Source of the DNA: Chlamydiia bacterium
GTDB lineage: Bacteria; Chlamydiota; Chlamydiia; Chlamydiales; GCA-2402025
DNA length: 64,000 bases
Assembly: GCA_030427725.1 (NCBI GenBank)
Contig: JAUICV010000002.1
Span: 609,226 to 673,225, forward strand
Direction: 5' to 3'
Below, piece after piece: positions 54,645-62,843 of this stretch (the stretch's first letter is position 1; each line of letters starts with the position of its first letter). The translations under genes and the position numbers were made by a program. Below the pieces are notes generated by a model that was not told the DNA's origin, searched no databases, and saw only the letters and a list, made by a program, of their open reading frames with translations.

Positions 54645-54680
54645 AAAAACCACTTAAACGGAAGTTTAAGTGGTTTTTTT
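54645..54680. terminator. Strong terminator between rpsN and the GYF_2 gene
   Basis: AAAAACCACTTAAAC, loop GGAA, GTTTAAGTGGTTTTT: a perfect 15-bp stem with T tract at 54674-54681. The matching A tract makes it usable from the convergent gene too. Confidence 0.92.
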
Positions 54681-55156
54681 TAATCTTTTATAATGTCTAA
54701 ATAGTCTGGTAAATCTGATAATTTCGTCCAGTTTTCCAAACCTTCGTTCCAAACATAATTTGAATCTAAAAGTGTTTTTCCCCAATAACTACTTTTAAGC
54801 TTTTGAAAACTCATGGGACCGATTTGCTTGTTTTCTTCGGTCAAAAAATACCAAAGATTTGTGATCATTGGAAGTGCCGGCTCATCATAAGTGACAAGGG
54901 GAGAAGGTGGAGTCGTTTCTATTGAGACTGTGTCAAGGCTAGGCCCTTCAGCGGGAGCTTCTTTGATTTCTTTCTTAGGAAGTAAGTAAGCAATGACAAG
55001 CCCCATAAAGCCGAGAAAAAAACCCAGTAACATTCCCGCTAGAAAACTACGATTTTTTTTATTTTTCATGATGTGTCCTGTAAAAAAACCAATCAGAAAA
55101 AATAAAGGAAGAAGCTTTGTAAACTCATCCACGAGCTGTTGAATAGATAAATTCAA
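54680..55156 (-). CDS. Membrane protein with C-terminal GYF_2 domain
   Basis: 158 residues. Two membrane segments at about 15-28 (LLPLFFLIGFFTG) and 38-60 (FLAGMLLGFFLGFMGLVIAYLLP), a Pro/Thr-rich linker, then GYF_2 at ~100-150 (LWYFLTEENKQIGPMSFQKL, YVWNEGLENWTKLSDL). The same domain starts the RDD protein at 12867, where it is N-terminal. Function unknown. Confidence 0.8.
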   Translation of the reverse strand: MNLSIQQLVDEFTKLLPLFFLIGFFTGHIMKNKKNRSFLAGMLLGFFLGFMGLVIAYLLPKKEIKEAPAEGPSLDTVSIETTPPSPLVTYDEPALPMITNLWYFLTEENKQIGPMSFQKLKSSYWGKTLLDSNYVWNEGLENWTKLSDLPDYLDIIKD

Positions 55157-55197
55157 AAATAAACCTTAAGTTGTCCAAGTTAAAGATCTCAATTATC

Positions 55198-56877
55198 TTA
55201 ATCTTTTTTGTTTAATACAAGGGTATAGGCGTTTTTAGCCCGTATTAGAGCCTCTTCAGTAGTGAGGGCTGAAACTTCGCTGTCGTTACAGCAAAACCAT
55301 TGATCTTGAATTTTGACATATGACATATAGTGACCCGATCTTGGAGTAGATCCTAAATGTAGAGTAAAACCTTTTAACTCGTAGTTGGCAGAAACATTAT
55401 CTGCAAAAAGTTCTTGAGGCGCAGTTATATGTTCTAAGTTGTCTGTCATTGCAGTCGAAACTTTTATAGGCTGCTGAGTGTCTGAATCGTAAGTGAATCG
55501 GCTAAGGGTTACGATTAGCTGCTTTGGTGCTTTTTCAATAAGGTGTTGTTTTTCTTTTTTGTGGTAGTGGTTCACTCCATTAATTTCAGTGTAGGTGTCA
55601 TCTGGCAGAAGCTCTTTTTCAGAATATAGTTTAAAAGAGTTTGTTAAACTAATCTCCCCGTTGTTAAATGCAATTGGCAGGTGTAGATTAGCGCCATCGA
55701 CTCTATTTTGAGAAAATGGAGATAATAGCTCTATCTGGCTTTGATCAATGTCCGAGAAGTCGTTATATGTTTTTTCTAGGTGTTGTCCAAAAAGCTCTTT
55801 AAGATGTTTTTTTACTTCGTTTAGATCTCTTTGAGGAGCTTGGGTTAGATGGTTGTTAGGTGGCTCTTGAATAGGTTGATTAGGTTTAGCCATCTTAATT
55901 ATTTGGCTTTGATTGCTTTTGAATTTCCCGAGAATAATATTAAGAAGTGATGTAAGAAAGTTAAGAATTTTAGAAAGGATTGAGATTTGACTGGTTTCTT
56001 GAGGTGTTCTTACTTGAGTGTTCACAGCTAAAGCTGTCTCTATAGGTAGATTCTCTTGTCTAAAAAGGTCTAAGATTGTCGTTAAAATCTCAGAGGCATC
56101 TTCTTGATCCCAATCAGAAAAGGTATTGGCCATAGGGAGTTGGTTGATAAGTTGTCGAATTGTATTGCCAGAGTGTAGCGTGTTGTATTCTGATAAAAGC
56201 AACCCTAAAAAATTAGGAGCTAGTGCTTTGAGTGATGGGTCTAAAGCCCAATTTAAAAGCTGAATTGTTGAAATAAAACAACAGTCATTTCCTCTGTTGT
56301 GCAATCCATGAGGGAGGACTGTTTCAAATTTTTCTAAGATCTCTGGGCGCTTTTGTATTTCCAACTCTAAGGTCTGTAGTTCTTCTGGAATAGCATCTAT
56401 TAGCTGGTGTTCTAGAGCTAATTTAAAATAAGCTTTGCTAAGCTGAACAGCCAAGCAAAAGTCTTCGACTTGGTCTGCTTGGAGATCAAATAGAGAGGTT
56501 AAAAGTGTGTTTAGTTTCTCTAAGTTTTGCTCTAACCGATTGTTTTCTGATAAGGAGCCGACTTTGGCTAGATCCCTAGTGTAGCTTGGAACTCTCTGAT
56601 TATCTTGTGAAGGTGAAAAATATCTCTGTTGAAGAGCTTCTATTTTTTCTCGGGTGGTTACTGCGATTGGATTGTTCGAAGTGCATTTAGCTCTAATGTT
56701 TTCTAAGGCAGTTGTCAGTCGGTTTTTATTTACCGGAGATAACTTTGAGATGTACTCATCTGTAATTAATGAGAGATTTGAAAAAAGCCTGCTGTTGTAG
56801 CTTTTGAGCTTAGTTTCTCGAAAGCGTTGAGAAAAGGTCTCTAGAAAAGAGAGTGGGCTAATGCTTGAAGTTCTCAT
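55198..56877 (-). CDS. USP-family (C19) ubiquitin-specific protease
   Basis: 559 residues from ATG 56877 (the frame opens 8 codons earlier at a TTG). The USP boxes appear in order: Cys box GLHNRGNDCCFISTIQLLN (Cys199 catalytic), QQD-like box DWDQEDASEIL (about 257-266), LIVTLSRFTYD, and His box LKGFTLHLGSTPRSGHYMSYV (His516) with WFCCNDSEVS supplying Asn/Asp. All triad residues are present, so it is probably active. A hydrophobic insert (ISILSKILNFLTSLLNIILG) may tether it to a membrane. No signal peptide. Bacteria lack ubiquitin; it would act on host proteins after secretion. Confidence 0.85.
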   Translation of the reverse strand: MRTSSISPLSFLETFSQRFRETKLKSYNSRLFSNLSLITDEYISKLSPVNKNRLTTALENIRAKCTSNNPIAVTTREKIEALQQRYFSPSQDNQRVPSYTRDLAKVGSLSENNRLEQNLEKLNTLLTSLFDLQADQVEDFCLAVQLSKAYFKLALEHQLIDAIPEELQTLELEIQKRPEILEKFETVLPHGLHNRGNDCCFISTIQLLNWALDPSLKALAPNFLGLLLSEYNTLHSGNTIRQLINQLPMANTFSDWDQEDASEILTTILDLFRQENLPIETALAVNTQVRTPQETSQISILSKILNFLTSLLNIILGKFKSNQSQIIKMAKPNQPIQEPPNNHLTQAPQRDLNEVKKHLKELFGQHLEKTYNDFSDIDQSQIELLSPFSQNRVDGANLHLPIAFNNGEISLTNSFKLYSEKELLPDDTYTEINGVNHYHKKEKQHLIEKAPKQLIVTLSRFTYDSDTQQPIKVSTAMTDNLEHITAPQELFADNVSANYELKGFTLHLGSTPRSGHYMSYVKIQDQWFCCNDSEVSALTTEEALIRAKNAYTLVLNKKD

Positions 56878-57099
56878 AAATGCTCTTATATAAAATGACA
56901 ATAATCAATTATACCATAATTAGAGTTTGTTTTCATTGTGAAAAAGTGTGACTTTAAATTAAATATTAAAACGTTTCTGTAATAAAACTAATTTTAACCT
57001 TTAGGCCAATTTGACTTTAAGAAATAACTTGATGTTTTGTAGAAATTGGCTAAAATCGCATATTTAAACGTTTTTTTACGAGTTATAGGGAGAGAGACA

Positions 57100-57552
57100 A
57101 TGGGAACTGAAAAATCTAAAGCAGACTTTGAATATGCAGACACAGTCTTTGCTAGAGACATTGATTCAAGGGTTTTTCAAGCCATTACTTATAAATGTCT
57201 TTGCGCTATCGAAGGGATCGAGCTTGTTGGCGGAAATATATTAGATAACCTGTTAGGAAGGGATACCTCAGAAAAAATTAAGGGGATCTATATAGACCAA
57301 GATCAAAAGAACCACAGCGTGAACATCAAAGTTGAGCTTAACATTGCTTATGGCGTTGCTATCCCAGAAAAATCAGAGGAAATTCAAAGCAAAGTAGCTA
57401 AAGAGGTTTGTAGGTTAACAGGTCTGCATGTGGCTTCTGTACACGTTGTGTTTAAAAATCTTATTTCTCAAAGACCAATCGATCTAACTGCTGAAGTAGA
57501 AAAAGATAGTGATGAAGATCCTGCAGTCCTTGAATATACCGATGATTTTTAA
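57100..57552 (+). CDS. Asp23/Gls24 family envelope-stress protein
   Basis: 150 residues from ATG 57100 (AGGGAG upstream). IDSRVFQAITYKCLCAIEGI, VKVELNIAYGVAIPEKSEEI and EVCRLTGLHVASVHVVFKNL give the Asp23 fold. In Firmicutes Asp23 is held at the membrane by AmaP, and the next gene encodes an AmaP-like protein with no gap, so the pair likely works the same way here. Confidence 0.85.
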   Translation: MGTEKSKADFEYADTVFARDIDSRVFQAITYKCLCAIEGIELVGGNILDNLLGRDTSEKIKGIYIDQDQKNHSVNIKVELNIAYGVAIPEKSEEIQSKVAKEVCRLTGLHVASVHVVFKNLISQRPIDLTAEVEKDSDEDPAVLEYTDDF

Positions 57553-58056
57553 ATGAGAACAGGTCACTATTTATTTTCTATCGTGCACCTTTTTGTAGTT
57601 TTTCTTATCTTGCTGTTTGGAGGGTTTTGTTTTTTCTTATCAAAAAGCTCCGAAGCAAGAGTTTATCTTTCCTTGGTTATTGAGGGATTTTCAGAAGGTT
57701 TTTTCACCTTAGGTGTGAGCCTTGTTACTACGGGGAGTCTACTTTTAGTGGGGCTCTATCTTCTAAATAAAAAAAGTTACATCAAATACAAGATGGATTC
57801 TAATAAGACTTTAATCGAAGAGTCTATAGTTGAAGAGTATATCCAAACATATTTTCAAGAGCTGTTCCCTAAATTCGATACGCAATTGGAAGTTGTTATT
57901 CATGGCCCTAAGAATCTAGAGGTGATTGCGAACTTTCCAAACATGGAAGAGAAAGACCATGACAGGCTTTTACATCGTGTTCAAAATGAACTAGGTGTTT
58001 TATTAGCTAGAAAACTTGGGTATGATAAAGATTTTATTTTGACCCTTCAGAGCTAA
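57553..58056 (+). CDS. AmaP-like membrane anchor
   Basis: 167 residues starting directly after the Asp23 stop. Two membrane helices (FSIVHLFVVFLILLFGGFCFFL and FTLGVSLVTTGSLLLVGLYLL) and a cytoplasmic domain. AmaP tethers Asp23. The call relies on topology and neighbour more than on sequence. Its end overlaps uvrC by 23 bases on the opposite strand. Confidence 0.65.
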   Translation: MRTGHYLFSIVHLFVVFLILLFGGFCFFLSKSSEARVYLSLVIEGFSEGFFTLGVSLVTTGSLLLVGLYLLNKKSYIKYKMDSNKTLIEESIVEEYIQTYFQELFPKFDTQLEVVIHGPKNLEVIANFPNMEEKDHDRLLHRVQNELGVLLARKLGYDKDFILTLQS

Positions 58057-59869
58057 AAGCAGATTTCAAACACTCAATATCTTTTTTTGTGATGCCTTGG
58101 ACAGCTAGAAGCTCATCTTCGGAGGCGTTCTCTATTGCCTTGAGGCTTTTAAAATGGGCTAATAGCCTTTGTTTTTTTACGGGACCTATTCCTTCGATTT
58201 TATCTAACTTAGAACTTGTGAGGTTCTTTTTGTGTGTTTTACGATAAAAACTAATCACAAAGCGATGCGCTTCATCACGAATGTTTTGAAGAAAAAATAA
58301 AAGTCGGGAGTGAGCATCTAGCAAGACAGGCTCTTTGTGATGACTTAAGTGGAGAACTTCTTTTGTTAAGGACTTGGTGTGGAGGGATTTTTCTTTAGCG
58401 ATAGAAATAAGATCTACGTTTGCAATATCTAGCTCTTGGAACACGGATTTTAGAATGCTTAACTGACCTTTTCCACCGTCTATCAAGACAAGATCTGGAA
58501 GGTTTTCACTTTCGAGTTTTGAATATCTTCTAAAAAGAGCTTCTCTAAGAGAAGCATAATCATCGTTTTGAGTTACTGTTTTGATCGTATACTTTCTGTA
58601 AGCTGTTTTGTAAGGTTTTCCTCCCTTATATTGAACCATAGCAGCAACGATATGATCTCCTCCATGAGAGGAGGTGTCAAAGCACTCAATTGTCATTGGG
58701 AAAGAAGATAGTTTTAGCGTCTCTTGTAGCTCTAGTAAAAGACTTTCTTGATCAGCAGCCTTTTTACACTCTTGCACTAAGAGTGCTTTAGCGTTTTTTT
58801 CTGTCAGTTCAAGAACCTTTTTGTTTTCGCCTCTCTGAGGTGTCTCAATAGAGATTTTTCGTTCAGTCTTTTCTGAAAATAATTGCTCTAAGATGTCTTG
58901 AGATTCTAAAGTCTTTTGAATTAATATTTTCTTTGGAAAGTCAGTGTCGTTGCTATAATGCTGCATCAAAAAACTTTCTAATAGTTCAAAATCACTTTGC
59001 ATGTTTTTTACAAAAATATAGTGATCAGATCCCACTAGCCTTGATGATCTAAATTCAAGTTTTGCAATCAGTGCAAAATCAGCTTTTCTTATTAGATAAA
59101 AGCTATCTAGACTCTCGGTTTTGGACTCTGTCAAACTCGTGCTATATGTTTGCACATGCTCAAGCTGCTTTAGAGTGTGTAAAATCTCTGCAGCTCTTTC
59201 AAACTCTAGATCATCAGAGGCTTTTTGCATCTCATCTTTTAATGCTTTATTAAGCTTTAGATCGTCTCCTTTTAAAAAACTAATAGCTAAATCAACATGC
59301 GTTTTATACTCAAGTTTGGTGCATTTATTAACGCACGGAGCAATACATCTTTTAATATCGTGTAAAATGCAAGGGCGCGTTCTTGATGTAAGTTCTCTAT
59401 CTGAGCATTGCCTAAGAGGGAAAATTCGTTGCATAACCTTGAGTGTTTCTCTAGCGGATACAGCGCTTGTGTATGGACCAAAATAAAGACCGTCTTTTTT
59501 AGGTTTACCCTTATATCTAACTAAGCGAATCATAGGCCATGTATCCTTATGGTTAATCATAAGGCTGAGGTAGGTTTTATCATCTTTTAAAAGAGCGTTA
59601 TATCTAGGTTGATAACGTTTAATAAGGGTGTTTTCTAAAAGAAGTGCGTCTTTATCATTTGCTGTGACAATTGTTTCTACTGAAGCTACCTTAGCTGTGA
59701 GATAAGGTATGATGTCTCTTGAGTCTTTAGATTTACCAAAATACTGTCTTAGTCGGGCTCTTAAGTTTTTGGCTTTTCCTACATATATGACAGTTTCTTT
59801 GGTATCTTTCATAATATAGACACCGCTATCTGTTGGATAGGTGGAAATTGTCTTCAAATCTATTTGCAT
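58034..59869 (-). CDS. uvrC: Excinuclease ABC subunit C
   Basis: 611 residues, normal length. GIY-YIG nuclease (SGVYIMKDTKETVIYVGKAK), cysteine cluster region (CILHDIKRCIAPCVNKC), UVR motif (DEMQKASDDLEFERAAEI), RNase H-like second nuclease (ECFDTSSHGGDHIVAAMV, LPDLVLIDGGKGQL) and C-terminal helix-hairpin-helix pair (LDKIEGIGPVKKQRLLAHF). Makes both incisions in nucleotide excision repair with UvrAB. Confidence 0.98.
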   Translation of the reverse strand: MQIDLKTISTYPTDSGVYIMKDTKETVIYVGKAKNLRARLRQYFGKSKDSRDIIPYLTAKVASVETIVTANDKDALLLENTLIKRYQPRYNALLKDDKTYLSLMINHKDTWPMIRLVRYKGKPKKDGLYFGPYTSAVSARETLKVMQRIFPLRQCSDRELTSRTRPCILHDIKRCIAPCVNKCTKLEYKTHVDLAISFLKGDDLKLNKALKDEMQKASDDLEFERAAEILHTLKQLEHVQTYSTSLTESKTESLDSFYLIRKADFALIAKLEFRSSRLVGSDHYIFVKNMQSDFELLESFLMQHYSNDTDFPKKILIQKTLESQDILEQLFSEKTERKISIETPQRGENKKVLELTEKNAKALLVQECKKAADQESLLLELQETLKLSSFPMTIECFDTSSHGGDHIVAAMVQYKGGKPYKTAYRKYTIKTVTQNDDYASLREALFRRYSKLESENLPDLVLIDGGKGQLSILKSVFQELDIANVDLISIAKEKSLHTKSLTKEVLHLSHHKEPVLLDAHSRLLFFLQNIRDEAHRFVISFYRKTHKKNLTSSKLDKIEGIGPVKKQRLLAHFKSLKAIENASEDELLAVQGITKKDIECLKSAFSSEGSK

Positions 59870-59921
59870 AAAAGCGCACCTTTTCCTTCAGGTTAAGTGA
59901 AAAGATGAGATTTTTTAAAGG

Positions 59922-60476
59922 TTAAGTGTTTTGAGCCTGTTTAGATCTGCAGGCTTTAAGGGCTAAAGCAGTCCCAGCGGATAGTAGAGCAATCGTTAAG
60001 ACAGTTCTAGCTAACCCATTGGCAAATTTCACATCAAGAATAGCTTTACGACAAGGAGTAGAGGCTGCGTCAAAGAATAATTTCTTGAGACCTGTGGAAT
60101 TTTTTGCAGCTTGAAGTAAAGCATGCTCTCCTTCATTCAGATCTTTAAGAACATTATAGATCTCAAGTGGATTTAGGTATGATAACGCGTAAGATAAAAC
60201 AGAGAGTGGCTCAGTGTTTTTTGGAGCGAAAGATTGTCCAAAGGTTTTGGTAAATAGATCGGTCATCGCTTTACAGCTTGCAATGTTTGCATAGGTTTTA
60301 GGTAACGAATGGACATAGTAGTTTAAAACCTTGGCACTAACATTTAAACCTATCGTTGCAAGTATCGAGTTTTTTACAATTGGATTTAAAGCTCGTTGGA
60401 AAAAGTTTGGTGTAGCAGTTAAGTGGGGTGGAGTGTCCTCATTTATCTGCTGTGAATGTACATTAAGCGTAGCCAT
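59922..60476 (-). CDS. Unrecognised protein with C-terminal membrane anchor
   Basis: 184 residues, mostly helical, with a C-terminal hydrophobic segment (TVLTIALLSAGTALALKAC) followed by a basic tail, so tail-anchored. Last gene of the leftward cluster; its start overlaps the upstream gene by 14 bases. No known domain. Confidence 0.7.
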   Translation of the reverse strand: MATLNVHSQQINEDTPPHLTATPNFFQRALNPIVKNSILATIGLNVSAKVLNYYVHSLPKTYANIASCKAMTDLFTKTFGQSFAPKNTEPLSVLSYALSYLNPLEIYNVLKDLNEGEHALLQAAKNSTGLKKLFFDAASTPCRKAILDVKFANGLARTVLTIALLSAGTALALKACRSKQAQNT

Positions 60477-61137
60477 TGAAAATATCCTCTATAGTTTTGT
60501 AATACAAGCTGGGGTTGGAATCTTTAAGAGAGTGCATCGCCCCATGAAGCTCTTGTTCTAACATATTTTTCTTTGCTGTTAATCGATCTGCTTTTGTTGA
60601 GTCTTTGCTAGAAAAAACTCTTCCAAAAATGCTTTTAACAGCAGGATATAAAACAAAAGGAGCTAAAAAACCTCCAGCCATTACTAGGTGTATATTCCTG
60701 TTTGTTAAGCTAGATTCTGTGTATGTGTCAAAGTAATCATTAAAAGCGTCAGTAGCTCCTAAGAAATTTAAAGCTTTAATCGATCCGCAATGCAGATTAC
60801 TGCCAATATTTTCTAATGAAAATAACTGAGAAGTGTTAACAGAACATGTCGTATCTGTCCAAGTCGTCCCTTTAGAGCTTGCTAAGTGTGTCATGTGTTC
60901 AAGTGCAGCATAAGCCACATTAACAATAGCTCCACTAGCTAAAATTGTTTGAATAGCTCTGGGTTTGTATCCAAGCATGCGAGCGCCTGCCTGCAATGAA
61001 AAAGCTAGTTCAAATGTGTTTGAAACACTCGAAGGTAGATAACTTAGAGCTACGCTAGCTAGTTTTTCAACTGGGTTTTCTGGAGACTTGTTCGAAAAAT
61101 AGCTAAGGGGCGCTGTCAAACGACTTAATATTTCCAT
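60463..61137 (-). CDS. Unrecognised protein with several hydrophobic segments
   Basis: 224 residues. Hydrophobic stretches around AIQTILASGAIVNVAYAAL and IHLVMAGGFLAPFVLYPAV are separated by a polar loop with CSVNTSQ and LHC; the C-terminus is charged (KADRLTAKKNMLEQELHG). Two-segment topology with polar ends recalls chlamydial inclusion-membrane proteins but no signature is definitive. Six bases downstream of the next gene. Confidence 0.7.
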   Translation of the reverse strand: MEILSRLTAPLSYFSNKSPENPVEKLASVALSYLPSSVSNTFELAFSLQAGARMLGYKPRAIQTILASGAIVNVAYAALEHMTHLASSKGTTWTDTTCSVNTSQLFSLENIGSNLHCGSIKALNFLGATDAFNDYFDTYTESSLTNRNIHLVMAGGFLAPFVLYPAVKSIFGRVFSSKDSTKADRLTAKKNMLEQELHGAMHSLKDSNPSLYYKTIEDIFNGYA

Positions 61138-61143
61138 GAGGGT

Positions 61144-61902
61144 TTAATTCCCAGTATTGTTTAAAAATTTTGTTGCATTTGCAATTTTTTCTCGGAGATA
61201 TGAGATCGCAGGTTGGTCATTCAAGCAGTGCTTTGCTATCGAGAGTCCTTTAGTAGCAACTCCTTTACATAGCTTATCTCCAAATTCAAAAGCTCCTAAC
61301 ATATAACTTGTTGTTGATTTTAGATTTTGCTCACAAACTGTTAGGTTTTCATTCAAAGTGTGGACTTTTTCTGTTAACGCTGTATTAGAAGCTGTTGCGT
61401 TACCTAAAGTTTCATTCATTAACTTTAAGTTTGAAGAACAGATGTCATTAGAGCTCATATAATACGTAGCTAGAGCTGTTGCTAATAACGTCGTGAGTCC
61501 AAATGCGATGGTTAATGTGCGAGCATTGATCATTGAAGAGCTAGATCGTGTCATTTCAGGAGTTTCTTCAACAGAATCACTTGCTGTAGCTTGCGTAGCG
61601 TTATTTGAAAAAACGTTATCTAAAATATTACGCACTACTTGGTAATAACTTGTCTTTTCTTGACCTTCTAAAGTTTGATTTGCTTTTTCAATCCAGTGGT
61701 AGGTTCCGTTAACGCATTCGACACTTTTTTTAGACAACTCAGAATTATCTAGATTATGTTTAGCTTCGAAAGCATCATAAACGACCTTTGGAACGCCGCT
61801 TATGCTTCCGTCTTCGTTTAGTGTTCCTAGCTTATTCACAGCAGACCTAGTAAGCTGACCTAACCAAGTGGATGGAATCGTATATCCTGTAGCTGTTGTC
61901 AT
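61144..61902 (-). CDS. Unrecognised single-pass membrane protein
   Basis: 252 residues. N-terminal ~115 residues polar and helical, membrane segment at ~129-150 (RTLTIAFGLTTLLATALATYYM), then a coiled-coil-like Asn/Thr-rich region (LMNETLGNATASNTALTEKV, LNENLTVCEQNL). Member of the five-gene cluster, 22 bases after the next upstream gene. Confidence 0.72.
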   Translation of the reverse strand: MTTATGYTIPSTWLGQLTRSAVNKLGTLNEDGSISGVPKVVYDAFEAKHNLDNSELSKKSVECVNGTYHWIEKANQTLEGQEKTSYYQVVRNILDNVFSNNATQATASDSVEETPEMTRSSSSMINARTLTIAFGLTTLLATALATYYMSSNDICSSNLKLMNETLGNATASNTALTEKVHTLNENLTVCEQNLKSTTSYMLGAFEFGDKLCKGVATKGLSIAKHCLNDQPAISYLREKIANATKFLNNTGN

Positions 61903-61924
61903 GACTTATCCTCTATATTATTTT

Positions 61925-62686
61925 TTAAACTTTTAAAAAAGGTGGCAACACATGATCACAGCTTTTCGGAATAAGAGTTTTTATAGCAGTGGATTCATGA
62001 GAGCTTTCTATTATTTGTAATTTCTTCGCTAAATTTGCGTTTTGACTGGCATATCTAAACGCAAAGAACTGTTGGTTAAGTTTTTTGTCATTATGAAGGC
62101 TTTCAAGAAGCCCCTTTACTTTGTGTACCTTCTGTTTGACGATCTCAAGCTTTGATTCAATATTTCTCATGTGAAGAGGTTGTAGGTTTAACAGTTTCTC
62201 TGTCTTGTGGAGTTCTGCTTCAACAGTCTCAATTAACTTGGTTAGATAGGTTTTATTATCTAAAAACATAAAACTATTGACTTTGTCGCCTTTATAAATA
62301 TTTGGAAGGAGATCTTGCTCGGAAGGTTCCTTTGTAAAATATCTAAACAGCGTCAAGGCTGCCCATAGAGCTGCGAGAGTTAATGAAGTTGCTAATAAAG
62401 TGTTATCTGAAGCCCAGTTTAAAATAGTGGATGCTATTCCAGCGACTTTCTCGACTTTCGGGAGCTCTTTCGTTGTGGCGGTTTCTAGAATTTTTCCTAC
62501 TAAAACCTTTTCGGTTGCACCCTGTTTTTGACCTTCAGTGACTATTTGGGCCGTTCTTTCTAAGAGGCCTTGATGTCTTGGATTCCCAATAGCATTAGCG
62601 TCTGCAGAAGGCACAGTTCCATTGCCTTGTTCTTCTTTGTAGTTTTGGTAAGCTTTACTGACAGAGTCTAATGTAACTGATTCCAT
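61925..62686 (-). CDS. Unrecognised single-pass membrane protein with coiled coil
   Basis: 253 residues. Polar N-terminus, a membrane segment at ~95-117 (LLATSLTLAALWAALTLF) and a helical C-terminal half (LIETVEAELHKTEKLLNLQP, IESKLEIVKQKVHKVKGLL). The plan and spacing resemble the protein at 62844, so they may be paralogues. Confidence 0.72.
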   Translation of the reverse strand: MESVTLDSVSKAYQNYKEEQGNGTVPSADANAIGNPRHQGLLERTAQIVTEGQKQGATEKVLVGKILETATTKELPKVEKVAGIASTILNWASDNTLLATSLTLAALWAALTLFRYFTKEPSEQDLLPNIYKGDKVNSFMFLDNKTYLTKLIETVEAELHKTEKLLNLQPLHMRNIESKLEIVKQKVHKVKGLLESLHNDKKLNQQFFAFRYASQNANLAKKLQIIESSHESTAIKTLIPKSCDHVLPPFLKV

Positions 62687-62843
62687 AATATTTACTTTTT
62701 ATTTAGGTATAGTTTTGTCCTTGTGTATATTTTACTATATTTGCAATTATAAAATTATATGAAAAATATATGTATTATCTTTAAAAATAATTATATAATT
62801 CTGTGTAAGAATATTTATTTGAATGCGTGACTGCTTAAAAAAA

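Noticed and set aside
59121..59486. Plus-strand open frame of 121 codons opposite uvrC
   Set aside because: Antisense shadow of a strongly conserved gene; Cys/Ser-rich translation without family features.
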